From the NCBI GenBank assembly GCA_003999685.1, contig CP021222.1:2170001-2234000 (forward strand): 64,000 nucleotides of DNA. Direction: 5' to 3'. Positions 22,657 through 38,674 of this stretch are shown one piece after another. The notes under the pieces are model-generated. The model was not told where the DNA came from and ran no database searches. It saw only the letters and a list, made by a program, of their open reading frames with translations. Every line of letters begins with the position of its first letter. Position 1 is the stretch's first letter. Position numbers and translations under genes: made by a program. This stretch comes from Taiwanofungus camphoratus (lineage: Eukaryota; Basidiomycota; Agaricomycetes; Polyporales; Taiwanofungaceae).

Positions 22657-24496
22657 CTATTCGGGCCCCTCCTCAATTATTCTATTCACTTCTTTCTCAT
22701 CTAAGTCTACACCCGCCTCGATCATTCCCTCCTTGTGTTCCATTTGCTTTTTCACTTCACTACTTATGACGCCTGATGCCTCACAATCTTCCAAACACTG
22801 ACCAATCATGCCTCTCCACTTCAAGTGTCCGTCAACCCGATTACAGGCCAAATTTTCCACCCCCTTGACTGGTACGGGTTCCAGGCCCGCTACACTCCAG
22901 GTGATATGAGACACCCTGCACAGGACCGCTAGTACATAGTCATTTGACCCATATCCGTTTACAAGTCGTCCAGCAACCACCCGTCGCACGCTCGCCCAGA
23001 CTGGTTCGTCGGTGGATACCGGGGATGCGAAGAGAAAAACATCCTGAACAAGGCCTGCACTTTCAGAGGGGGGTAGTGATGCAAGGTACTGGAGTGCCTC
23101 GAATACGACTAGTGAGCCGAGGGAATAGCCAACAAGCGTAACCGGTCGGTTCCCCAGGACGCGCTGAGCCAGGAGCTTGCCTAGTACTTTTCCTGATTTT
23201 ACTGCCAGTGACTTTGCGGTCATCCACGGGTTATCTATGAGGGACCAGACAATAAAATTCACTACTATTAGGTGACAGTGATGTGGAGGAAAACTGACCG
23301 ATGATCTGCGCAATCTTCAGCCATGAGGTGGGCGAAAGTGCGGCGAAGAGACTAGCGAAGACGGTCCTTTTGATGATCTCCGCTTTCAACCATTTCATGG
23401 CTTGAGCTTTAACAAGGATACTCAGTGCATTTGAAAGATTCTCCAGCGCTTCAACTTCCTAATGCCTGAATTAGCGGATACGAAGCGATCGTAGCACTGA
23501 TGGCGTCGCACCCACTGCAATGCGAATGTATCGTCTCCTTCAAAGATGGTCCAAGGGGCGATAACGTCCTCTTTAGAGTCAAGCCAGCCACTGACACATA
23601 ATCTTACTGCCATTGTGTTCTTGGGCTCGCGAACGGGTACAACGGCAAGATCTCGGATCTCTTTGGTGAACCGGTCCACGGTTTCGGCGGCCTTTCTTGA
23701 TCCATAAGCCCCGAACAAAGCTCCGCATACCACAGAGGAACTTGCAAGACCACTCGCTAAGATTCCTGCCACCGTTCCGCCTACCCCAAGCCAACCGAGG
23801 GCAGCAGACACACCTGCACCGACTAAGGGCGCCGCTAGGCCACCTGTGACACCTATAAGTACACCACCTGCTACTGCTCCGAGCCCTATACCAAGTCTAC
23901 GCAGTGTTTTGCCCTCCTGTGCAGACTCTTCCCTGGCACGTTTTGTTTTTCGTTGTGCCTCTTCTATAGCATGGCCTGGGTCCTTGAGTGTCGCGGCAAC
24001 AGCACCTTCATCTATGGAGGTTATCGAGAACAGAAACACTCGCGTGCGCGCTGAGTATGCTCTGGTGGAGGCGACATGCAAAAAAAGGACTGTAGTCGAC
24101 AGCCGCGTTACATATCCCGTGGGCAGTGAAGGCAGATCGGTAGTCGATGTATCGGTAAGCGGATCCAGGGTCGGAACCCATGCTTTATCACGGGAACGGC
24201 TACCTATCAGCGCAAATACAAATGAGATGTGTCAATGTGCTACCTCCTGGCTCACGGCATGCTATCCAGACATGCTTGAGTAGTTCCTGTGCCCATTCGT
24301 TGACCTCTTCTACGGAAGAATTTCTGATATAGGTCTTCTGCTCCTCGGGTAAAGCTGAAAAGCTGTATTCAGCTGAAGCATAGAGCACCGCCGTGTTACG
24401 ATAAGCCGCGAGACGGCGAAAGACATGTTGAAAGACTGCAAAACACTCTGCTTCATTCAGTTCCGTCGGAGGCGTGACTTTAGTTAGGTCGCTCAT
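22657..24496 (-). CDS. DUF726 (TMCO4-like) membrane alpha/beta hydrolase
   Basis: The start is MSDLTKVTPPTELNEAE (24496). The first part is helical, then comes a glycine/alanine-rich hydrophobic region of about 70 residues (GLGAVAGGVLIGVTGGLAAP, 23900-23700) typical of the family. The lipase-like core follows: RPVTLVGYSLGSLVVFEALQ contains the nucleophile elbow G-Y-S-L-G, and VFLFASPV and VNGYGSNDYVLAVLCR match the conserved DUF726 block. An intron at about 23297-23236 joins QII to DNPWM. The protein ends EEGPE at 22657. DUF726 proteins are conserved in fungi and animals; a lipase or transporter-linked role has been suggested but is not settled. Confidence 0.88.
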
Positions 24497-25039
24497 TTGA
24501 ATTACATGGATGCACAGAGTCACACGGCGGGACGATGTGGTTCTTCGAGGTGTAGTCCAGTGCAGACCGCACTGACTGGGGACGTCGTCACATGCAATAA
24601 TATGTTTGTACCCGCCGCTCCGCCAGCTTACAAGCTGAATCGTGTGCATGCTTTCAGAATATCGCACAATCAGGATACAAGACATGTTCAGATACAGATC
24701 CTCCGATGGTAGGGTCGTTCGGGCGAGCACGCTAACGGTGTTATTGAAATAAATTCAGTCAGAGCAACTTTGCTATATTGTGCCAGAAGATTTCTAGTCA
24801 GTAGCTTGATGAATACACAAGAATTCATTCTACCGCAAAAGTTGAATTGACGACGTGGTCAAGCTTCTTCAGCCGAGAGCTTGGGTTGACGTGCAGAGCA
24901 CGTGGTCATGCCCTAGTGAGCTTACAGCTCTCGACTTTTCTGGCGACGACAAACTTGAAGACAACGGCCAGGAGTCCCAGGATTGTACATGAACTTACCT
25001 CCCATCGTAAGTACTTCAAGGATGTACGGTATTTGTGAA
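24497..25039. other. shared upstream region of DUF726 and YME1 genes
   Basis: About 540 bp between divergent genes. The first short exon of YME1 should lie in its right half, but I could not fix it. Confidence 0.4.
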
Positions 25040-28626
<3,587 letters not shown>

Positions 28627-31600
28627 CATCGATGTATGCACAATTGCCGAACGGGCAGTCATTTCTACTGCTGTGAAGAGTACTCTCGTGCTTGTTGGTA
28701 CCTAACACTTTTTGTGATCTAATCATTGGTATTTTAGATTCATCATTGTATGCAATGTTTGTGAGAGTCATCGAGCGATGCTATCCCCTAGTAGACAGTT
28801 TGATTCCATAGTCACGTGATGGATCACAGGGATGAACATCCATGTCTTCCTCGAGCTTCAAGTCTCTAGGGTTACATGCATTAGTACTCATTTCGTCCTC
28901 CACCTTCCTTGGTCAGGAGGATCGACCGATTAATTTATGCCCGGCAAACGTGCCTCCGGTTATCTTCCGCTAGTCTCATAATGTACACCCGTCCATGAGT
29001 CGTAGTATTCAAAGAACGTAATTGATCCGCGTTGGTCCAACAAAGTTCCACGTCGTGGCAAAGTTTAGATGATCTCGAAGAAGGCAGCAGCATCTTCTCC
29101 CGCGAGATTTCAGGGCACAACCACTGAACGCTCGTATTGCGTCGTGACAGAAAAAAAGCAGATTAGTGGAAACTGAGATATATACGGGTCAGAACTTGTA
29201 GCTAATAAAATAGTCAGTCATTGGAGGTTCCGCCCAAGTGCCCGCCGATTAACGCCTTTGTTTAGAGACATAAGACTCTGGGTGATTAGAGAAAGGTATA
29301 ATTCAGCTTGGACGGTACGTTGAGAAGGTATGAAATGAATTCTAATGCCAGGGAGCTTGAGAGCAGAAACCAGTGAGACGCACGTTGCAACGGATCTTTC
29401 GCACCAGAGTGGCGGCCGAGACAGAACTCCGCAGTTCACAGGCCTTCATAAGTAGGTTGGGCCCTGCTGCGGCGGTCTTCCGAAGGGCAACGAAACGGTT
29501 TCAATTGATACTAGCCTCGAGCCTTGAATTTCCGTGCATTTGAAACAACAGGAAAAAGGTTGTGCAGGACCCACTTGGACCAATTTCGTGGACTGTGACA
29601 GCGGCATCAACATTGTTTCCAGGCACTCACTCGAGGATCAGTGTGAGCAGAAAGAGCCCGATAAGATCAGCCAATCCGGGCAAGCTACTCCTAACTGGAC
29701 TGGGAATTCACACCCGAACAAGAGCCTCGCACTACATCAGACGAAGTTGCAGCTGGCCATTCTTGAAGGCCATGAGGCGAGACATCGGACCTGGCCCATC
29801 CTAGGATTGATCCAACATATATTCAAATATAGCAGCGCACTAAGCAATCACGCTATACCATAAAATTCAGAAGCTCGTGACATAATGTAAACGTGTGGCC
29901 TTTCTTACCTGATCTGAACTGCAGACGTGTCTGAGTTTGACTTATGACACGGATTTACGAAACCTTTTGATAGAACCAGCCCAAGAACGTCTGGTGGAAC
30001 GACTTGGTAGATCCCTGGATCTGCTGTCTAAGAACCGGGGTGACTGTGATTCCAAGCATTGTTGAATCCGTGTGACCGTGGCTGAGTGGGTTCTATCGTG
30101 TTGAATCAAAGTTATGATGGTTCCTGTCCGATAGAATCAAAGGTGGGACTCCCCAGAATGGCATATGTACTCTCGGACTTACATGTTCCCACTGCAAACA
30201 GGGCCGGCATGAGAAGGTTGCAGAGGACTAACATATGATGATGACTTTGCAGATCACTATCAAAGTAAGCGACTCTTTTGAATATATCTTGGCTTTGTAG
30301 CTGGGAAAAGCATGCTAGTTTGACACCAAGGATAAGCACAGTCGCGATGCTTGATAAATCGTTTATATCACGAAAGTATCACAGACGTACCACTTACTTT
30401 GTGACAATATGTTCAAGCAGTGCCTCTGAGCCAGAGGTGTACATTTACATTTGTCTAACCTTCAATAACCAAGCACTTACATGGTTGCAGGGCTGTAAGT
30501 CGGCTGAGTTGGCTGAGTTGGCTGAGTTCGCCATCGCCGTCGGGCTGGGATGCGATTTGTGTGTGCGATAGCATCGGATGCAGCTGTGCGGATGCATGTG
30601 CACATTATCTGTCGTAAGCTTGACCTACATGTGACTACGGCAAAGACGTATTCCGATGGAAAACGTGCCACTTCGAACGGACAGCTTCTTTCGCACCATA
30701 CATACCTGCAAAACAAATCCGCTGTACATCTAGCATATTACGGTGAAGATAAGATGAAAGGCAGATGTCTCAAGACATAGCGGTCCGAATGACGAGAGTT
30801 AGTGCAGATAATGCGCTGCGATCGTCCGAGACCGTACTCCACGAAAGTAATATGCGAGTCATCACATTTCGTGCTGCTTGTTAAATTGTTGTGCCGTGGC
30901 ACGAGCCGCAATGTCAAGCTTGGGTCCAAATCAGAGGATCTGCACTCTTTGAAGTATCCTCCGTTTTGCTCAGCAGTACTGGAAGGTTGAAAATAAATAG
31001 AATGAGGACAACTCGTGAGCATGAGAACGCGAAGGGGCTTCAAGTCGCAGAGAAAAACTCAGGCCGTCTGATTTTGTATTCTCAAGTCAATGCCGAAGGA
31101 ACACACCTTCAGGCGGACAAATTTTCCTGTCTGGGCTGCACGTTTCCATGATGACTGTCATTTAATAAAGCGAGGATGGCGGGAATATATAGCCTGGAAT
31201 CAGTTTAGCATGGCGTGTATTTGAGCGCTTGGGTCACCGGTCTAGTACAGTGTGGTATAGACAAATTAATTGAGCGCGGTTCATGACAGTTTCTTTACGA
31301 GAAAGAAAAATTGTATGTGAGCACGGGGCGAAGGCACGATAATGAGAACACTACCATCAGGATTGTACATGTAAGTTTAACGCCCTGCAACCGTGACCAC
31401 GTAGATATCGATGGCCCTGTTCTGATCTTGATGAGACGAGACGACATGAAATTCTGTAACGGTATAATCTCAGTCGCAAATAAATTTAGACTTGAAATGG
31501 TATGTTCAGTGTCTTGATGCGGTATAAGACTGGACAAAATTACGAGATCTGGCGAACAGCAGCTGGCGACTTGGAATATCCTGCTCACCTCACTACCGCC

Positions 31601-32300
31601 TCCAGTTTTAGCACTGGCCATTGGAATACTGGGCATGGGTTGACGGCGACGGTGGCTAAATTACAGTGATAAATACATACTCGCTTCACTACGGTTTCCG
31701 ATGTGCAGCAACGGACGGTCGAAGGACAGGGTCAAGCCCCCGCATGGTCGCCGATGCGATCACGTGTGCAAATTACCAATCTGGGAAGATGTTTAAATGT
31801 CAGACAACCAGGGTCCTCTTCCGGAAGCCTGCACAGCTGCAATTGGCAGTCGTTTATTCCGTGAACCTCATGATGCTCTGATCCAACATTCCGCAAGTTG
31901 CGTAAGAGACTTCCCTGGAATATGCCGCAAGCACGTACCCCATGTAGGCTCCTGCGTAATTGGGAGTAGTCGCTCGAAACCTTCGGTCCGTCGTGCTGTC
32001 TTGGCCTTATAAAGCGCGACAGAATGTAACAACTGCTCAAGTCTCTTCGACGAGTGTAAGTCTATCCGTCGTCTGTAGAACGCGATCTTATTGCTCAACG
32101 AACCGACGCAGAAATAGTTTCTTATTGGTCAGGCAAAGTCAGTCTCGATCGAAATCGACCTCAAGTCTTCGATCAACGCTGAATCGACCGCCATTCCCTC
32201 TCAAATCCTCCCTTCCTCCTACCTCCGCCGAACAGAGCGCCCACAGTGAGTTTCCCCCTTTGTCCACCAGATCCGCGTACCTCATTTTCCTCCTCTTCAG
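28627..32300. other. 3.7-kb gene-poor region
   Basis: The largest gap in the window. Frames reach at most about 130 codons and show no domain, and I could not join them at splice sites. Composition is more AT-rich with mixed low-complexity patches. No transposase, reverse transcriptase, terminal repeat, tRNA or rRNA was recognised. The final 250 bp are the leader of the small Cys-rich gene. It could hold long non-coding RNA or a very old decayed insertion; nothing here proves either. Confidence 0.5.
30502..30529 (+). repeat. three tandem copies of GGCTGAGTT
   Basis: Three adjacent 9-bp units lie in non-coding DNA, the last with a changed end. This is a small minisatellite seed of no evident function. 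Confidence 0.6.
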
Positions 32301-32650
32301 ATGTGCCATCGTCAACTCAGATTATACAAATCAACCCAGTGCGGTCACTTGACGTTCACCGGCGAGACCTTCGTCGACTGCAACTCCCGCAATTGCTACA
32401 TCAGCAGTGCACATCCCTCCACTTGCGGCGCCCCGGGAAGCGGATCCGTATGTCGTTGTCGTCGCTACTACACGTATGTCCATGTTCTTCCAATGTTTTC
32501 ATGTCTTACATCGCAGGGGCTGACAACACCGGCAGGCAACCAGAGCGTATTGTGACACATGAGGTACCGGCTTCGAAGTACAGGCAATCATCACCATGCT
32601 GACAAAGCTGCGTTGCATAGGCCCCTGGTAAATGCCCCCGATGCTCCTAA
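32301..32650 (+). CDS. 76-residue Cys/His-rich protein, basidiomycete-type family
   Basis: Three exons, 32301-32473, 32536-32563 and 32621-32650, give 231 nt including the stop. The product begins MCHRQLRLYKSTQCGH. It goes on with VDCNSRNC, a SSAHPSTC core and CRCRRYYT, then QPERIVTHEAPGKCPRC. The repeated C/H spacing and the terminal CPxC suggest one or two bound zinc ions. I recall many short predicted proteins of this style in Agaricomycetes, with a CGH near residue 15, an AHP in the middle and a CPxC end, but no known function. The splice joins keep the family pattern exactly, which is my main evidence that the tiny exons are real. It converges on XPD, whose stop is 88 bp away. Confidence 0.75.
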
Positions 32651-32738
32651 TGCAGTCTTCGCGCTAGACCGCTTCTCTCGTCGCTTCTTACGTCTTTTAA
32701 ATATGTATCAATTGCGCCAAAGTATGTACATTAGGATA

Positions 32739-35700
32739 TTATATATCAAGGTCGATCGCTCCGAGGACCTCGTCGTTCAGTCCCCCGTCGTCGTATTCTT
32801 CATCTTCATCCATAGGCTCACCGCGTTGTTGCTCCGCCTCCAGAGCGAGCGCCTTCTGCTTGGCCTGCGCCTGTTCAATATCCTCCAGCGTCCACAATGA
32901 AATGCCAGTCTGGTTTTCATTGGGATTCTGCGAGATTGTGCGCATGAACAATTTGGAAAGTGTTAGCGCCATATCTGTGGACAAGTTTGAGGCAGTTTCG
33001 GTAATGTATTGGTTGATCCATCGTGGCAACTTCGCGCGCTTATCTGCACGTGCGAATCGCTATATGGAAGCAACATGATGAGCAGCACAGACGGGATCAG
33101 AAAGCGGATACCTTATCCGCGAAGACCATCAGACCCCAATCTGTTTTTCCACGAAGCACCCGCCCAACACACTGGGCGGCGTTCCGCATAGCATCGAAGC
33201 CAAGAAATTCGGACTCTCGGATGCGATACGCATCCCTCAGATACTCAAGACGTGCTTTGAGGATGCGACTCTCTGTGTACTGATATGGAACTCTAGATTG
33301 TACAGATTAGCGATACGGACATGGCACGCAGTGGCACTCACGCACCCAAACATGATGACAGCTCTTCCATAATTGTGATCAAAATCAATGCCCTCGGAAA
33401 CTTTGCCACGCGCAACAGACAGAAGGACTGCTCCTCGTCCATTATCACACGCCTAGATAATGTGGCCGAACGCGGAGTGTCAATACATTGGCACGGACAG
33501 AGATCAAATCTCTCCGCGAGCATGCGCACCCTACGATAGTTTTCTAAGGCAATGCTTGTCTCATTGGCATCCGGAGTTTCCACGAATATCAATTTGTTTT
33601 TCCAGACCTCGTTCAGAATACCCTGATGGCACCGTCAGAATTGTTACCCACGAGTCGATAGGCACACACGTAAGAAGTTCAGCTGACCATGTCGTTCCAC
33701 GCCGCCACGATCGACTCCATGTAAAGATAACTTGGGAAGAAAGCCACTATGCCGTCTGGTACAATCTTGCTATATTCGATCAGGATGCTGCCAAAATTGC
33801 GGACGACAGCCGGGTCATTCCTGACTTCAAAACGGGAACTAACAGCGACTTGATCGCTTCCACGAGTAATGACCTATCATTTGCATAAGGGTGGCGTGGT
33901 TTGCCGGGATCAGAGTGACATACCAGCGGCAAGAACGAGTTGCGGGTGAGAGTCATTGAATAAGTTTCCTGGACGACCGGAGTGAATTGCAGCATTTTTG
34001 GATACATGTCCAAGGGGGATATAGTTCCGGATGTGATGACGACTGTGCTGAAGCGCTCAAACACGGGCTTGATGGCGATAGCAGGGTCAAGACATCTGCG
34101 GTATTGACATTGTCATTACGCCCAACATTGACGTAGAAGTGTAACCAAACATACGTCAGATGAAATATAGGGTTGGGGACCGTCGCATTATCGGTCTCGA
34201 AAGGTTCGAGAATGAGGAGAAAACCTGAGCGCTAGAAGGTCGAGACTCCCGTTGTCAGGGCTCATGTTAGATGAGGGACACACCTTTTTCATAAGTCGCT
34301 ACCAAGGTGGCAAAGCTAGCGACCTTCTGCAAAGAGGAGTACTCATCTATTCGGTTCAATTCTAACGTACGGACCAATGACTGTAAGCGCTCCGCGCAGA
34401 ACCTAACCAAAACCATTATGAGTCACACGGTCGTAAGATCGATTTTGGTGAGTGTTCACCGTAGCGGTCTTCGTTCAATGTACGTAATGTCTTTCAGATG
34501 CTGCAGAAATGACAGCGGAGTTTCTGCTACCACATGGAGGACACGCATCCTGGTCTGCAGGTAGTCAGAGACTGTATAGTAATGGCCTAGAGCGGCCACA
34601 GACCTTCATATATTCCACAAACCGCTTCAGGAACGCGACGAAATGCTCAGCTTTCCGGATATTCCCAGGTATAGCTTCTTTGAGTAAATCTTCTGGTAAA
34701 ACTGCATTTGACAAATCAACGAAGGCAGCATATCGCCATCGTCCATACGGCATGACAAACCTGGGTTTGCCATGAAGGTGTCCTCTTCACTTGTGGCATC
34801 CTGAAGACCTTCAACAAGTTTAGCATATTCATCTTGCAATTTGGAGGCGTCAGTTTTTTTGATTCTGTATTGAGGGATATAAGCACACGTGCCTCATCAA
34901 CAGAGGTGAAGGCATACTCTTCAATTTTCTCACCCAATTTACCAACACTTCTCGCCGCAGAATCCAACATCGGTCTTGTGAGGTCAATACTTAGGGACTC
35001 GATGCAGACATTATCTGTTTTTGACATAAGCAGCTGACATGCCGTCACTGAACCCTATTTTAATGCTAGACAGACCTATGTTGTGAGCTTCGTCAAATAC
35101 AACAATCGCGTCCTTTGACATTTCCTTCGAGACTTGCTCGGCAACTTTCGGGTCTAGAAGATAGTGAAACGAGTAAATGACGACATCTACAAAGGGCATC
35201 TAAGACCGAAAAATTAGCAGACTCATCATAAACGAGTAACCCTGTTTACCATTCTGCGAACGGTGAAGTAAGGGCATACGGTATTGTCATGTCCATATTG
35301 AAGTACATCAGCTAGGGTCCAGATACCTGGAGGAATCAGGTTTCCGGGTTCTAGCTTTCCCAAGTTCTATGGGGTGATCAATGAAATCATGAAGATAGTC
35401 AGTGCACTGTTATAGCACACCTCATGCCAGTCACACAATTCGACGGAACCTGGATTTTGGCGGCCCTTCTCACAAACTGCAGAGTTCGTGAGATCACGGC
35501 AACGAGCATCCACGACTTTGCCTTTTTTCTCCTTGGAGACCTATGATGTAAAGAAGTTCAGATGTGAACTTTGATAGAATATAATAACGTATTAATCCAT
35601 GATGGTATATAATTACAAGTGTAAGTGATAGTTCTTACACCATGGAGATCAGAGTCAAGGGCCAGTCCCTCGTAGCATAAGGGGAGAAAATGAGTTGCTC

Positions 35701-36283
35701 ACCTCGGGATGAATACATAAGTTCTTTCGACTGGTCAGGCCAATGCCATAGAAATTCCGCTCTTTTGCTTTTTCCTCCTCAGTCTCAGCGTAAGATATCC
35801 GATAGTCCATCAATCTTTTGAGTTCGGATAAAGCCTTCTCAATTTCGGGGACCGTCCGCGAACAATAAATTAGCTTTCGTTTTGTCGGGTAGAACTGGAC
35901 GAAGCTGAGTAAGGTTTTGCGCTCTATATTAGATTCGGCCTACTTGCTGATAGGAAACGATCAAAGATAACAGCGAGACGGTCTTTCCAGTACCAGAAGG
36001 CATTTCAAGAACGCAATGTCCCTACATTTGGAAGGTTTGGCTGGAACAGAAGCAGACCATTAGGCCTCGTGCTCACTGTTGCATCGAGGGTACGCTTGAG
36101 ATCACACATATAGGCATATTGTTCTGGCATCTGGAAATGAGGGTTGCAGATTGACATTGTGAGCTTGGTACATACCTGGATATATTCTGTCGTAAGGGAA
36201 AATTATCTTGCTCGCGCTAATTAGCATTAGAAACGAAGACGATGGCGTATGCATACCGGCAGGTCGTCAATATGGAACTTCAT
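32739..36283 (-). CDS. TFIIH DNA helicase XPD/Rad3
   Basis: 5'-3' superfamily 2 helicase of TFIIH, needed for nucleotide excision repair and for the structure of the transcription factor. It starts MKFHIDDLP at 36283, the invariant XPD N-terminus. Walker A is in [14 protein letters not shown] (about 36000). The iron-sulphur cluster Cys are visible across 35720-35430 as NLCIHPE, ARCRDL, AVCEKG and ELCDWHE. The DEAH box is at 35093-35082 ([10 protein letters not shown]), and motif IV onward as [16 protein letters not shown] (about 34045). The end is acidic, [14 protein letters not shown], closing with GAIDLDI. There are many small introns. No key residue is lost as far as I can read. Confidence 0.95.
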
Positions 36284-36532
36284 AGCTGCAGTAAATGCAG
36301 ATCCCTATCGGGTCTTTTCTATTGTATATTTTACCTGCCGCTGTATTTTCCGCTATTTTATATGGGATAAGGCCTTGAGGCCCTGTTCACAAGGACGATG
36401 TGAGTGAATGCGCAGGCACACAGCGGGAACTTCGCTCGCCAAAGACGCGTCGGCCTCGTGATCGTCACAGTGAAGATCGCCGTTGTCACGCCAAATGTAG
36501 TCACGCCTCGACTAACACCCGAGTTGCTCTTG

Positions 36533-38134
36533 ATGCTGTCAAAGACACCACGGCAATTTATTCGTTTCTCTACCCGTCCTGTGCTCCAGACACGACTTGT
36601 ATCGTGTCGACATCAGTCTAATAGAAGTAAAGCGCCAACTCCTTGGCGTACAGACACCACAGATCAACCCTCTGTCTTCGTGGAGGAAAATTACGCGAAG
36701 CACACAGTCTTCACGCTAGACTTCTTCAAGCGCTTCATCAAGTACACTGCTGTTGGTCTTCTGGCCGTCAGCGCTACAACATGGACGGCATTTATGGCTA
36801 CTCACATGTGGGTGGAACATGTCGAGCTCGCTCCAGAGACCGATGAAGAAGCTCGCAAATGGCAATGGGACGTCGAGGCAGAAAGGTGGTCTGGCGGTGC
36901 AGCCGGTGGGACCGATCCAGGCCTGGGATTCATGGGAAGGCTCGCCGCTCGTAGTGCTTGGATGGCGCAGAATTGGGGAACAGGTTCCAGCGCGAGTGTG
37001 ATAGGGACCAAAGCCACCACCCGCCGCACAGACACTGGGGACAGCAGCCTGAGCACTGTCGAGGCGCGTCTGGAATATGCACAAGACTTTCTCAACATCG
37101 CAATAAACACAGCTATGAAGCGCATCGACTCTGGGAAACTTCATCCGCAGACCATCACCGAGCTGATCGCGCGGCATGCTAGCATCATGGAGCGAATGGG
37201 AACGAAGGACGCCTTATTTGAGGCAAGGTCCGAGTTCGAGCGTGTGTGGGCTGGACTTCCAGGGAAGGGCATAGATGCTACGCGTGTTGCTCTCAAACTT
37301 GGGGACCTCAATAGTAGACTGGGTGACCCGGACGATGCACTTGCCTGGTGGGCTCGCAGTATTCATTTAGCCCAGAATGACAGTAGTACTACTGTTGCGG
37401 CTGTGCCGCCCACCGTCCCCGAACTCCCCCCATCATCTCCCCTCGCCCAACGTACCCTAGTGTCTAATCTTGTATCGCTGTCCGCCTACTACGCCACGTC
37501 CGGACAGTTGCGGCAAGCCCAATCTTTGGAGGAGTCTTCTCTTAACCTTTTGCGCTCGATCAAACAACCTGACTCGTTGGAATCTGCCTCACGTCCTCAG
37601 GCCCTACATGCTCTATATATTCTCCACCGCTCCTCATTGCTCTCCATACACCTTGCTGAGGTGTCATATGCCCTTAGGGAGAAACTGGGCACCTCTATTC
37701 AGTGGTTAACTCGGGCAGCCGAGTCTTCAGAGCGAGTCGCCTTGACCCTGACTGGTCTTCCCCCCATCCATCCGGACGCACCAGAATCCGGCATTCCCCA
37801 TCCCCCCTCTTCGGAGACCCCTCTTCTCTCAGACTACGCCAAGTCACGGTCAATGAGCCGGCCTGCAAAGAGCTTGCTCCGCGATGCGCGCCGAACAGCT
37901 GCTGAGGCGTGGAATCTTATAGGCATCCTCATCGAGGGCGGTGGAGGCAGCGGGTCTGCTGAAAAGGCACTCGAATGTTACGAGCGCGCCCTAGGTTGGG
38001 CAGGTGTTGCTGCGGATAGAGCAGGCGGTATTGGGAAGGCAGGAGAGGGTACTTTGGAGATTGAATGGAAAGCACTCTGGGCCAATTATGTTCGCGCCCG
38101 CGACGGTGTACGGAAACACCAGGACAGCAAGTAG
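36533..38134 (+). CDS. mitochondrial inner-membrane TPR protein, possibly Mgr3-like
   Basis: An intronless 533-residue protein starting at ATG 36533. Frame upstream of this has only a GTG. The N-terminus (MLSKTPRQFIRFSTRP) is Arg/Ser-rich like a mitochondrial presequence. A single TM helix follows at about residues 70-90 (YTAVGLLAVSATTWTAF). The remainder is alpha-helical with TPR-like units: DFLNIAINTAMKRI, RVALKLGDLNSRLGDPDDALAWW, LSAYYATSGQLRQAQSLEES and AWNLIGILIEGG through ALECYERALGWAG. The layout of presequence, one helix and a TPR domain in the intermembrane space resembles yeast Mgr3, an adaptor of the i-AAA protease, but sequence identity to Mgr3 was not tested. It is divergent from XPD with only 249 bp between them. 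Confidence 0.75.
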   Translation: MLSKTPRQFIRFSTRPVLQTRLVSCRHQSNRSKAPTPWRTDTTDQPSVFVEENYAKHTVFTLDFFKRFIKYTAVGLLAVSATTWTAFMATHMWVEHVELAPETDEEARKWQWDVEAERWSGGAAGGTDPGLGFMGRLAARSAWMAQNWGTGSSASVIGTKATTRRTDTGDSSLSTVEARLEYAQDFLNIAINTAMKRIDSGKLHPQTITELIARHASIMERMGTKDALFEARSEFERVWAGLPGKGIDATRVALKLGDLNSRLGDPDDALAWWARSIHLAQNDSSTTVAAVPPTVPELPPSSPLAQRTLVSNLVSLSAYYATSGQLRQAQSLEESSLNLLRSIKQPDSLESASRPQALHALYILHRSSLLSIHLAEVSYALREKLGTSIQWLTRAAESSERVALTLTGLPPIHPDAPESGIPHPPSSETPLLSDYAKSRSMSRPAKSLLRDARRTAAEAWNLIGILIEGGGGSGSAEKALECYERALGWAGVAADRAGGIGKAGEGTLEIEWKALWANYVRARDGVRKHQDSK

Positions 38135-38674
38135 CAATAGACGTAGGACGTGAACGGCTGTCTGTGGTCTAGCTTCGATGACCTTGTTGAAGACTCGAAT
38201 GCGTCGTGCTATTCGCGTGGAGTTGCATGAGAAAATGCAAGGCCATTCGGTGCGGCTGTCCTGCTTGTCATCGGGGACACAGGTATCCTGCTTGTAATAT
38301 CAAAGCTTATTCGTACTTACCGCAATCATTTCAACTTGATATTGTACAATCTGACAAGTTAGCTCTGCATTGTACATGTCCAGCCCATGATGTATTCACG
38401 ATCTTGCATTGCGTTTGTTAGTAACGTCCCGTTTCGTTATTACATACTTCCGATAATTTTCAAGGAATTTGCGACTGAGACTTGTCGCGATCGATGCACA
38501 CCGTCGATCACGCGATTGCCGGTTTGGTTAGTGAGCAGCGAACGCTGCCTCGAGTTCATGCTTCAAATGCGAATATCTGTCGGAATCCGCCAGATACACT
38601 CGCATCTTTCTCCTGTACCCCCTCTTCGCTTATTATCATACTCTGCCCAAAAGCTGCCTTCGTCCACAAGAAAC
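38135..38674. other. intergenic region before dipeptidyl peptidase III
   Basis: 540 bp. Short open frames here lack any domain. The stretch nearest 38675 is C/T-rich and is the likely promoter and leader. Confidence 0.45.

Noticed and set aside
29963-30100. short inverted repeats resembling transposon ends (GATAGAACC and GGTTCTATC)
   Set aside because: Only about 9 bp, with no target duplication and no coding content; likely chance.
30070-30110. tRNA-like A box (TGGCTGAGTGG)
   Set aside because: No matching B box or cloverleaf could be folded around it.
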